In this document: piece after piece, positions 1-5,462 of the stretch
Numbering within the stretch: position 1 is the stretch's first letter
Layout of the letters: the number at the start of each line of letters is the position of its first letter
Made by a program: the position numbers and the translations under genes
NCBI GenBank assembly: GCA_045592485.1
Contig: JAZNUS010000144.1
Span: forward strand, 1 to 6,907
Direction of reading: 5' to 3'
Source: RGIG1828 sp045592485
GTDB lineage: Bacteria; Bacillota; Clostridia; UMGS1810
Length of the DNA stretch: 6,907 nucleotides
The notes under the pieces: generated by a model
Told to the model about the DNA's origin: nothing
The model's database searches: none
The model's input: only the letters and a program-made list of their open reading frames with translations

Positions 1-5
1 CTGCA

Positions 6-118
6 GGAGTTTTAAAATAATAAATTTTGTCTCAATCAAGGCAAAAACGCAGGGAATATGTTAATATTTCCGAGTATTTTAACGATGGGTGAGGCGAAAT
101 TTATATTTTAAAACCGCC
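6..118. repeat. Long imperfect inverted repeat (foldback element)
   Basis: The left arm (about 10-34) is complementary to the right arm (about 90-113): roughly 24 pairs with one bulged A (near 19-20) and two G-U type mismatches. Both outer ends contain TTTTAAAAT or its complement, and both inner ends of the arms are TGAG/CTCA. The interior (35-89) continues as a weaker hairpin, and the apex GGAATAT / ATATTTCC closes on a 4-nt GTTA loop. The changes between the arms keep pairing possible (C to T opposite G), as expected for an RNA structure or a maintained palindromic element. There is no open reading frame of note inside. It could be a dispersed palindromic repeat, a MITE-like remnant or a structured RNA; the sequence alone does not decide. 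The pairing is read directly; the element class is inferred. Confidence 0.6.
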
Positions 119-157
119 TTTAGTATTGGTTGCTAAGGCTATAATCCGCCTACTAAA
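114..157. repeat. Nested short inverted and direct repeats beside the foldback
   Basis: CCGCCT occurs at 114-119 and again at 146-151. TTTAGTA (119-125) is the exact complement of TACTAAA (151-157). GCCTTTAG (116-123) can pair with CTAAGGC (133-139) with one bulge. These pairings are mutually exclusive, so two alternative hairpins are possible. The block abuts the large foldback and may belong to the same element. Confidence 0.4.
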
Positions 158-170
158 CAGTCTGAACACA

Positions 171-217
171 AAAACAGATTGCAAAATAAAATTCTGCAAT
201 CTGTTTTGTTTTTTTGT
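171..217. terminator. Intrinsic terminator, probably bidirectional
   Basis: AAAACAGATTGCA (171-183) pairs perfectly over 13 bp with TGCAATCTGTTTT (195-207), with an 11-nt loop. On the minus strand it starts 11 nt after the stop codon of the DUF4886 gene and is followed by a T-rich run (TTTTTGTGTT), so it should end that operon. On the plus strand it is followed by an even stronger T-rich tail (205-217), so it would also stop rightward transcription coming from the foldback region or from beyond the left edge. Confidence 0.75.
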
Positions 218-946
218 TTATTTTGTTTTAATGAGTTTTTTTACGCAATCCTTAATGATTCTGATTTCTTCATCTGTGATTTCTTCGTCAAAATCGTTGA
301 AGCTGTTGTCTGCAATGTCTTCTCCCGTAAGAAGTGCATACCACAAAAGACCGATTGCATAACGGCCCACACCATAGCTTGCGTGAAATGTATCTCTGTG
401 AACCTTTTCAATTCCTGAGTCAAGAAGCATACCCAGAAGTCTTCCGGAAGGAATGATAAAATCTGCATTTATATCCTTTGCAGCTTTTTTGTATGCATCT
501 TCAATTTTTGCAAGCATTTCTTTTGGTGTGTCAAATTTTGCAACATTGAGAAGTCTGTTGGAGTCTTTTTCATATGCCCATGTTTCGTGAATAACAATCT
601 TTGCCTTTGGCACACATTCTCTCACATATGCGGCAAGTGCATTTAAATAAGGCTGATAAGCTTCATAGTCAAAGGAGAAATGGCTTGCCTGCTGAAGAGT
701 TACCACATCCCAGTCTGCACTGAGAAGTGCATCGTCAAGAGACACCTTCAGAAAACTGTTATATCCGTTTAACCAGTATTCATACTCACTCTTCTGACTG
801 AGCATATTGCGGTAGTGAAGCTCAAGAGGACATCCGCCAATGTAGAGATTTGCCGCAGTAATCTCAAACCTGTCCGAGCGGGCAATGGAGTGAAGGTAAC
901 GCTGGGCGTCCATTGAAAAGCTGTTGCCGATTGACAATATTTTCAT
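218..946 (-). CDS. DUF4886 / SGNH-like hydrolase family protein
   Basis: Encodes 242 residues without a signal peptide or membrane segment, so probably cytoplasmic. The N-terminus KILSIGNSFS fits block I of SGNH-type esterases, with Ser9 the likely nucleophile. Gly37-Gly38 (YIGGC) could be the oxyanion glycine, and Asp185-x-x-His188 (RDTFH) fits the C-terminal Asp/His pair of block V. The usual block III Asn is not obvious; the matching region reads VTLQQASH (82-89), a pattern I associate with DUF4886 proteins. The substrate is unknown; acyl or acetyl esters on carbohydrates are a family-level guess. The start is supported by AAAGGA 9 nt upstream. It lies 21 nt behind the PQ-loop gene and is probably co-transcribed with it from the 1300-1328 promoter. 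Family placement is fairly sure; the function is not. Confidence 0.8.
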   Translation of the reverse strand: MKILSIGNSFSMDAQRYLHSIARSDRFEITAANLYIGGCPLELHYRNMLSQKSEYEYWLNGYNSFLKVSLDDALLSADWDVVTLQQASHFSFDYEAYQPYLNALAAYVRECVPKAKIVIHETWAYEKDSNRLLNVAKFDTPKEMLAKIEDAYKKAAKDINADFIIPSGRLLGMLLDSGIEKVHRDTFHASYGVGRYAIGLLWYALLTGEDIADNSFNDFDEEITDEEIRIIKDCVKKLIKTK

Positions 947-967
947 TATAACCGTTCCTTTCAGGCT

Positions 968-1267
968 TTATTTCACGCCGTTTGCTTTGTCGAGTCTGTA
1001 GTTTCGTACATACATAACCAGGTCTGCACCAACCATGACAAAGTTGAGTATGTAGAAAAAGAGAACATACCACTTTTCGCCTATTGCCGACATATATGCT
1101 TCATTAACAAATTTAGAGGTAATACCTGCAATGTATCCGAATAAAATCAGGCACAAAAACGCAAGGCTTTTTCCCTTTGTTGTGCGGGCTCTGTAGGATT
1201 TGATAACATTCATGGGCCAGGAAAGACCAAAGCTTACAATCATAATGATTTCAAGTAATTCTGACAT
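968..1267 (-). CDS. Small PQ-loop / SemiSWEET-like membrane protein
   Basis: Encodes 99 residues with three hydrophobic segments (about 5-22, 36-53 and 67-86), the size and topology of one SemiSWEET/PQ-loop repeat. Such proteins form sugar transporters only as dimers. Helix 1 carries WPMN (17-20) followed by a basic loop, RARTTKGKS (26-34), close to the PQ motif plus K/S-rich loop of the family, although the Gln of PQ is Met here. Asn75 in helix 3 could be in the substrate path. The start is well supported by GGAGAG about 5 nt before the ATG. It is first in a leftward operon with the DUF4886 hydrolase. The transported substrate cannot be told from sequence, and a non-transport role is possible because the PQ motif is not canonical. 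Confidence 0.7.
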   Translation of the reverse strand: MSELLEIIMIVSFGLSWPMNVIKSYRARTTKGKSLAFLCLILFGYIAGITSKFVNEAYMSAIGEKWYVLFFYILNFVMVGADLVMYVRNYRLDKANGVK

Positions 1268-1299
1268 AAAAACTCTCCATTCTTTTTAAATTCCGACAT

Positions 1300-1328
1300 A
1301 TTATATCACACATTTTAAATGATGTAAA
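1300..1328 (-). promoter_or_regulatory. Sigma-A promoter for the PQ-loop/DUF4886 operon
   Basis: On the minus strand, TTTACA (1328-1323) and TATAAT (1305-1300) are separated by 17 nt. The -10 box is preceded by TG in the extended form TGATATAAT. Transcription should start near 1293, giving a leader of about 26 nt that holds the GGAGAG ribosome binding site. Confidence 0.75.
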
Positions 1329-1416
1329 TGGTAAATACGCATATTTTAAATTGATTTCTGAAGTGTTTTTTGATATTATCATATTTAATCGGAAAAATTG
1401 TGAAAAATTTGTCAAT

Positions 1417-1424
1417 TTGTACAA
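1417..1424. promoter_or_regulatory. Small palindrome upstream of the serC promoter
   Basis: TTGTACAA is a perfect 8-bp palindrome 20 bp upstream of the serC -35 box. It lies in an AT-rich stretch that also contains AAATTG (1395-1400) and its complement CAATTT (1413-1418). It could be a regulator site, but such short palindromes are common in AT-rich DNA. Confidence 0.2.
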
Positions 1425-1444
1425 TGATTTTTGCGCTTAAACTA

Positions 1445-1473
1445 TTGACTATTTTTTGTTTGTCGTATATAAT
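1445..1473 (+). promoter_or_regulatory. Strong sigma-A promoter for serC-serA
   Basis: TTGACT (1445-1450) and TATAAT (1468-1473) are separated by exactly 17 nt. The predicted start near 1480 leaves a leader of about 38 nt before the serC ATG. That is too short for a T-box or another large riboswitch, so control is probably at initiation or by enzyme feedback. Confidence 0.85.
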
Positions 1474-1517
1474 AAAAGGAAATATTTTATTTTTCTAATT
1501 AAGAAAGGACGATAATT

Positions 1518-2603
1518 ATGAACAGAGTTTATAACTTTTCAGCAGGCCCATCTGCGCTCCCTCTTCCGGTACTCGAAAAAGCACAGGCTGAGCTTGTTTG
1601 CTACGGAGAATCAGGTATGTCAGTTATGGAGATGAGCCATCGTTCATCGGATTATCAGAAAATTATAGATGATTGTGAAGCTCTTCTTCGTGAACTTCTC
1701 TCCATTCCCGACAATTACAAGGTTCTTTTCCTTCAGGGCGGTGCATCAAGCCAGTTTGCAATGATTCCCCTGAATCTTTACACAGAAAAGAAAAAAGCTG
1801 ACTACATCCTTACAGGTCTGTGGTCAAAGAAAGCTCAGAAAGAAGCTGCAAGATACGGCGATGCCAAAATCATTGCATCTTCCGATGATAAGGTTTTCAA
1901 CTACATTCCCAAAATTGACAAATCTATGTTTACTCCCGATGCTGACTATGTTCACATCACCTACAATAACACAATCTACGGAACAAAATATGCCGAAGTT
2001 CCCGACACAGGCGATGTTCCTCTCGTAGCAGATATGTCATCATGCATTCTTTCCGAGCCCGTTGATGTTTCCAAATTCGGAATCATCTATGCCGGTGCTC
2101 AGAAAAACATGGCTCCCGCAGGTCTCACTGTTGTAATCATCAGAGAGGACCTTATCGGCAAAGCTATGGACATCTGCCCCACAATGTTCAACTATGAAAC
2201 ACATTCCGAAAACGGTTCAATGTTCAACACTCCCCCCACCTACACAATCTACATCTGCAAGCTTGTGTGTGAATGGCTCAAGGAAAACGGCGGTATTGAT
2301 GCTATGCACAAAACCAACCTGAAAAAAGCCGAAATCCTTTATTCCTATCTTGATTCAAGCGATATGTTCTCAGCCACTGTTACAGATCCCAAGGACAGAT
2401 CCTTAATGAATGTTCCCTTTGTAACAGACAGCGAAGACCTTAACGCTAAGTTTATTAAAGAAGCAAAAGCTGCAGGCTTTGTTAACCTTAAAGGTCACAG
2501 AACCGTTGGCGGTATGAGAGCAAGCATCTACAATGCTATGCCTGTTGAAGGCGTTCAGGCTCTTGTGGACTTTATGAAGAAGTTTGAAGCAGAAAACAAA
2601 TAA
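1518..2603 (+). CDS. serC: Phosphoserine aminotransferase
   Basis: Encodes 361 residues, the normal length for SerC. This cytoplasmic PLP enzyme converts 3-phosphohydroxypyruvate and glutamate to phosphoserine and 2-oxoglutarate. The N-terminal YNFSAGPSALP signature is typical. His41-Arg42 (MSHRS) matches the phosphate-binding pair. GGASSQF (74-80) binds the cofactor phosphate, Asp172 (VADMSS) should contact the PLP ring nitrogen, and Lys196 (GAQKNMAPAG) is the Schiff-base lysine. GGMRASIYNAMP (331-342) is the conserved C-terminal substrate-binding stretch. The start has AAAGGA about 8 nt upstream and lies 45 nt from the -10 box. serA follows after 17 nt, so the two are one operon. No key residue appears to be missing. 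Confidence 0.97.
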   Translation: MNRVYNFSAGPSALPLPVLEKAQAELVCYGESGMSVMEMSHRSSDYQKIIDDCEALLRELLSIPDNYKVLFLQGGASSQFAMIPLNLYTEKKKADYILTGLWSKKAQKEAARYGDAKIIASSDDKVFNYIPKIDKSMFTPDADYVHITYNNTIYGTKYAEVPDTGDVPLVADMSSCILSEPVDVSKFGIIYAGAQKNMAPAGLTVVIIREDLIGKAMDICPTMFNYETHSENGSMFNTPPTYTIYICKLVCEWLKENGGIDAMHKTNLKKAEILYSYLDSSDMFSATVTDPKDRSLMNVPFVTDSEDLNAKFIKEAKAAGFVNLKGHRTVGGMRASIYNAMPVEGVQALVDFMKKFEAENK

Positions 2604-2608
2604 TTCCG

Positions 2609-2620
2609 GAGGCTATTCCA
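2609..2620 (+). promoter_or_regulatory. Ribosome binding site of serA
   Basis: GGAGG (2609-2613) lies 7 nt before the serA ATG, in a serC-serA gap of only 17 nt. The gap has no room for a promoter or terminator, which supports co-transcription. Confidence 0.85.
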
Positions 2621-3787
2621 ATGTATGAAGTATTAACCCTTAACAAGATTGCAAAATGCGGTCTTGACAGACTTGACAATTCAGTATTTACTGTTACAGA
2701 CGAGGTTAAAAACCCCGATGCAATAATTCTCAGAAGCTTTAAAATGCACGATATGGACCTTGGCGACAATCTCAAATGTGTTGCCAGAGCAGGTGCAGGC
2801 ACCAACAATATTCCCATCGACAAGTGCAGTGAAAAGGGTGTTGTTGTTTTCAACACTCCCGGTGCAAATGCCAATGCGGTTGCAGAACTTACAATTGCAG
2901 GACTTTTACTTGCATCAAGAAAAATTACCGATGCCATTGACTGGGCTAAAACTCTTAAAGGCAAAGGCGACAATGTGGGCGCGCTTGTTGAAAAAGGCAA
3001 AAGTGCTTATGCAGGTCCCGAAATCCTCGGTAAAAAGCTTGGTGTTGTAGGTCTTGGTGCCATTGGCGCAAAGGTTGCAAACTATGCGCTTTCTCTCGGA
3101 ATGGAAGTTATCGGCTACGACCCTTACATTTCCGTTGATGCGGCTTGGGGACTCTCTTCTAAGGTTAAAAAATGTAACGACCTCAAAGTCCTTGCTGCAA
3201 GCTGTGACTACATTTCAATGCATATGCCTCTCAACGACGGCACTCGCGGTATTGTTAATGATGAGCTTTTTGAATGTATGGAAAAAGGCACAAGACTTCT
3301 TAACTTCTCAAGAGGTGAGCTTGTGGATACCGATGCTCTCAAAAAAGCTATTGAAAACGGTACAATCGCAAGCTATGTTGTTGACTTCCCCTGCGAAGAA
3401 ACCCTCGGCATGGAAAATGTTATAAACATTCCTCACCTTGGTGCTTCAACCCCCGAATCAGAAGACAATTGTGCAGTTATGGCAGCAGATGAGCTTTCCG
3501 ATTTCATTAAATTCGGTAACATCAAAAACTCTGTTAACTACCCCAACATCGAAGCAGATATGGATTCAAAATTCAGAGTTACAATTGCTCACCAGAATGT
3601 TCCTAATATGCTCAGCACATTCTCAACAATCTTTGCGAACGATAACATCAACATTATCAATATGCTTTCCAAGAGCAAAAAAGATAATGCCTACACCATT
3701 ATCGATGTAGATACTGTTCCTGCAAACCTTGTGGATGAAATTTCAAAGGTTGAAGGAGTATGCAAGGTAAGAATTATCGAAGCATAA
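2621..3787 (+). CDS. serA: D-3-phosphoglycerate dehydrogenase with C-terminal ACT domain
   Basis: Encodes 388 residues. The enzyme oxidises 3-phosphoglycerate to 3-phosphohydroxypyruvate with NAD, the first step of serine synthesis; SerC takes the product onward. The substrate-binding domain contains ARAGAGTNNI (55-64). The Rossmann fold carries GVVGLGAIG (141-149). The catalytic set is Arg231 (NFSRGELVD), Glu259 and His272 (PHLGAST). A single ACT domain covers about 318-388, without the extra intervening domain of long SerA forms. By spacing from E. coli SerA, His324, Asn326 and Asn344 align with its serine-binding residues, so feedback inhibition by L-serine is likely. The Glu259-His272 interval is about ten residues shorter than in the E. 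coli enzyme. It is the second gene of the serC operon and ends at the 3798-3840 terminator. Confidence 0.96.
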   Translation: MYEVLTLNKIAKCGLDRLDNSVFTVTDEVKNPDAIILRSFKMHDMDLGDNLKCVARAGAGTNNIPIDKCSEKGVVVFNTPGANANAVAELTIAGLLLASRKITDAIDWAKTLKGKGDNVGALVEKGKSAYAGPEILGKKLGVVGLGAIGAKVANYALSLGMEVIGYDPYISVDAAWGLSSKVKKCNDLKVLAASCDYISMHMPLNDGTRGIVNDELFECMEKGTRLLNFSRGELVDTDALKKAIENGTIASYVVDFPCEETLGMENVINIPHLGASTPESEDNCAVMAADELSDFIKFGNIKNSVNYPNIEADMDSKFRVTIAHQNVPNMLSTFSTIFANDNINIINMLSKSKKDNAYTIIDVDTVPANLVDEISKVEGVCKVRIIEA

Positions 3788-3797
3788 ATCTAAAACA

Positions 3798-3840
3798 AAC
3801 CCCTTTGGCCGAAACGGCTAAAGGGGTTATTTGTTTTTTC
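3798..3840. terminator. Intrinsic terminator between convergent serA and CYTH genes
   Basis: A 14-bp stem pairs 3798-3811 with 3815-3828 with one G-U pair; its base is AACCCC/GGGGTT. It is followed on the plus strand by ATTTGTTTTTTC, a good U tail 10 nt after the serA stop codon. On the minus strand it lies about 25 nt after the CYTH stop and is followed by TTTGTTTTAG, so it probably serves both genes. Confidence 0.9.
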
Positions 3841-3853
3841 TTTAGATAAATTT

Positions 3854-4348
3854 TTACTCTGCAAAATCAGGCATACCAAATTTGGCAAGAGCGGTATTTT
3901 TGAACCTGTGATTTTCGGAAACATCGGCTATTGCCCAGGGGGGATTCGGATAATCCTTTGCCTCTTTTTCAGAAGCAAACTCTATTTCCATGTATGCAAG
4001 TCCATCAAGACTTCCTTCAAAAATATCAAATTCCATTGTCAGACCGTTGCCGTCAGGAACACAATACCTTGTTTTTTCCACAATATTACCTTCAATTTTG
4101 GTGAGCAGACATTCATACTGCTCTTTTGTTATCGGTGTTTCAAATTCATCTCTTGCCAAGGCTCCCTCTTTTGCCTTTGACTTTACACACAAAACATAGC
4201 TTTCATCATTTGTATTTCTCAGTCTTATGGTGGGCGAAAAGCTTATGTAGGATTGCTTCATTTTAAGGGGCTTACAGGCCTTTAAATCGAAAGGGATTTT
4301 GTCTTTGTCAACAAGCCACTTTCTTTCAATTTCTTTATTTAAACTCAT
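3854..4348 (-). CDS. CYTH domain (triphosphate tunnel) protein
   Basis: Encodes 164 residues, a single CYTH domain. The diagnostic ExExK motif is Glu6-Glu8-Lys10 (EIERKWLV). Further tunnel residues expected for phosphate and metal binding are present: Arg42 and Arg44 (TIRLRN), Lys56, Glu68 and Glu70, Arg94, Glu106 and Asp108 (MEFDIF), and Glu121 and Glu123 (MEIEF). Bacterial single-domain members usually hydrolyse inorganic tripolyphosphate or nucleoside triphosphates with Mg or Mn. Cyclase activity is possible for the superfamily but less likely. The start is supported by GAGGGTGAT just upstream. The gene starts only 27 nt after the terminator of tRNA-Glu on the same strand, with no evident promoter between them, so its transcription may depend on read-through. 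The family is certain; the substrate is inferred. Confidence 0.9.
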   Translation of the reverse strand: MSLNKEIERKWLVDKDKIPFDLKACKPLKMKQSYISFSPTIRLRNTNDESYVLCVKSKAKEGALARDEFETPITKEQYECLLTKIEGNIVEKTRYCVPDGNGLTMEFDIFEGSLDGLAYMEIEFASEKEAKDYPNPPWAIADVSENHRFKNTALAKFGMPDFAE

Positions 4349-4375
4349 AACATCACCCTCTTTCAGCTAACAAAA

Positions 4376-4399
4376 TGCCCGGGTAAAAAAACCCGGGCA
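4376..4399 (-). terminator. Intrinsic terminator of tRNA-Glu
   Basis: TGCCCGGGT and ACCCGGGCA form a perfect 9-bp GC-rich stem (4376-4384 with 4391-4399) around a loop of six A (T on the transcribed strand). On the minus strand it begins 12 nt after the tRNA 3' end and is followed by TTTTGTTAG. It stands directly in front of the CYTH gene. Confidence 0.85.
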
Positions 4400-4411
4400 G
4401 ATATCTTTGAA

Positions 4412-4483
4412 TGACCCATACGAGAATCGAACTCGTGATTGCGCCTTGAGAGGGCGCCGTCTTGACCGCTTGACCAATGGGCC
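4412..4483 (-). tRNA. tRNA-Glu (anticodon CUC)
   Basis: A 72-nt cloverleaf on the minus strand. The acceptor GGCCCAT pairs with ATGGGTC (one G-U), with discriminator A. The D arm is GTC/GAC, the anticodon stem GCGCC/GGCGC encloses loop CTCTCAA with anticodon CTC (plus positions 4448-4450), the variable loop is 4 nt, and the T stem ACGAG/CTCGT encloses TTCGATT. It reads GAG codons. The body is the Firmicutes tRNA-Glu type. The 3' CCA is not encoded (TTC follows the discriminator), so it must be added by the CCA-adding enzyme. It is transcribed from the 4523-4551 promoter. Confidence 0.95.
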
Positions 4484-4489
4484 GTGCAG

Positions 4490-4511
4490 GAAGGGATGCA
4501 TGCATCCCTTC
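4490..4511 (-). promoter_or_regulatory. Perfect 22-bp palindrome in the tRNA-Glu leader
   Basis: GAAGGGATGCA is followed at once by its exact reverse complement. With transcription starting near 4516, the palindrome makes up most of the roughly 33-nt precursor leader and would fold as a 9-bp hairpin with a CATG loop, ending 6 nt before the mature 5' end. It could shape RNase P processing, protect the precursor, or be a DNA operator at about +5 to +26. Confidence 0.6.
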
Positions 4512-4540
4512 AACAATATGTTATTATATCAACAATATGT
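4510..4540 (-). repeat. 12-bp direct repeat flanking the -10 box of the tRNA promoter
   Basis: On the minus strand ACATATTGTTGA occurs at 4540-4529 and again at 4521-4510, a 19-bp period. The first copy fills most of the -35/-10 spacer and the second covers the transcription start, with TATAATA between them. It may be a pair of regulator sites or a local duplication. Confidence 0.5.
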
Positions 4541-4551
4541 GTTTTTGTCAA
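4523..4551 (-). promoter_or_regulatory. Consensus sigma-A promoter of tRNA-Glu
   Basis: TTGACA (4551-4546) and TATAAT (4528-4523) both match consensus exactly, with a 17-nt spacer and a TG before the -10 box (TGATATAAT). This is the strongest promoter in the window. The start is expected near 4516. Confidence 0.92.
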
Positions 4552-4573
4552 GGATTTTTGCAAAAAAATCCTT
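4550..4573 (-). other. Hairpin at the end of the DegV gene
   Basis: AAGGATTTTT and AAAAATCCTT form a perfect 10-bp stem with a 4-nt loop. On the minus strand its first two bases are the last two of the DegV TAA stop, and its last two are the first two of the tRNA -35 box. No U tract follows (GACAAAAAC), so it does not look like a standard intrinsic terminator; it may stabilise the mRNA end or terminate poorly. Confidence 0.5.
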
Positions 4574-5444
4574 ATTTCCCCGGTTTCGGGGATATTCCGA
4601 TTCCAAGCGCTCCCTCACCGGTGTGGCAGCTTATTCCGAGGGAAAGGTAGTCACAGAGAATTTCTTTGCCGGGAAAGGCCTCCTGAACCTGATGAATCCA
4701 TTTTTCGGTGGTTTCCTCATCGGCACTTGATGCAATGAGAAGGTGCAGGTCTTCATCCTTATAACCTGAAAATTTGGTTTCCAGGTCATTTTTTATTTCG
4801 TCTATCATCATTCGTCTGGCTTTTTTCATTCCCCGACACTTTGAATGGCTTTCCAGAAGTCCTGTACTCACTCTGAGAATGGGCTTTATGTCAAGAACTG
4901 TTCCTATTGCAGCGGCGGCAGCAGACACTCTTCCGCCTTTTTTTAAGTATTCCAGAGTTTCCACTGCAATGTAGATAGACATATTATCGCCGTCGGCTTC
5001 AAGGATATTTCGGATTTCTTCCGCAGACAAGCCCTCTTCTATAAGCTTTGCCGCATCGAGAATGGAACGGTGCATAGGTGTTGAGATTCTTCCGTTGTCC
5101 ACAACGAAAACCCTGCCCTCATACTCCTCCTCAGATGCAAGAAGCTTTGCGGTTGTGCATGCGCCGCTGAGACCGCTGCTGATTGGCATATAGAGAATTG
5201 ATTCATATTCTTTAAGGCACTCGTCCCACACATCGGTAACCTCAGCGGGGGAAGCCTGAGATGTTCCAAGCTTTTCGCATGATTTTATTTTTTCAAAAAA
5301 CTCTTTTCTTGTAATGGAAACATTTTCGTAAAAACACTCGCCGTCTATAAACAGAGGCATGGGAATAACTTTTACTCCGATTTTTTCACCCTCCTCGGAT
5401 GAAATACCGCAATGACTGTCTGTTACAATACCTATTTTTTTCAT
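4572..5444 (-). CDS. DegV family fatty-acid-binding protein
   Basis: Encodes 290 residues from the preferred start; an in-frame ATG at 5459 would add five (MGMNS). The inner start is chosen because GGGG lies 9 nt before it, while the outer ATG sits 3 nt behind the antiporter stop with no ribosome binding site. In the shorter numbering the N-terminal domain has KIGIVTDS (3-10), the TSQASPAE loop (61-68) and SSGLSG (89-94), which contact the fatty-acid carboxylate in this family. The C-terminal domain has YLKKGGRVS (166-174), IKPIL and SCHTGEGALGIGI near the end. DegV (FakB-like) proteins carry fatty acids for a kinase system in some Firmicutes; no kinase gene is in the window. It is second in an operon behind the antiporter. 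No residue is obviously missing. Confidence 0.92.
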   Translation of the reverse strand: MKKIGIVTDSHCGISSEEGEKIGVKVIPMPLFIDGECFYENVSITRKEFFEKIKSCEKLGTSQASPAEVTDVWDECLKEYESILYMPISSGLSGACTTAKLLASEEEYEGRVFVVDNGRISTPMHRSILDAAKLIEEGLSAEEIRNILEADGDNMSIYIAVETLEYLKKGGRVSAAAAAIGTVLDIKPILRVSTGLLESHSKCRGMKKARRMMIDEIKNDLETKFSGYKDEDLHLLIASSADEETTEKWIHQVQEAFPGKEILCDYLSLGISCHTGEGALGIGISPKPGK

Positions 5445-5459
5445 ACTGTTCATCCCCAT
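5445..5459 (-). promoter_or_regulatory. Ribosome binding site that decides the DegV start
   Basis: The minus strand reads ATGGGGATGAACAGT before the ATG at 5444. GGGG at 9-nt spacing fits initiation at 5444, whereas neither the ATG at 5459 nor the one at 5453 has a usable Shine-Dalgarno sequence at a proper distance. Confidence 0.6.
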
Positions 5460-5462
5460 CTG

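Noticed and set aside
126..418. Two small plus-strand frames at the left end
   Set aside because: Both pass through the terminator hairpin and are antisense to the DUF4886 gene; low-complexity, Phe/Ser-rich products.
1480..1517. T-box or other riboswitch before serC
   Set aside because: The leader is only about 38 nt from the mapped promoter boxes and contains no hairpin or T-box motif.
2572..3000. Minus-strand reading frame of 142 codons inside serA
   Set aside because: It is antisense to a well-supported serA gene and has no ribosome binding site or recognisable domain.
4407..4730. Plus-strand reading frame of 107 codons over the tRNA
   Set aside because: It runs antisense through tRNA-Glu and the end of DegV; its N-terminal part is just the complement of the tRNA translated, a known annotation artefact.
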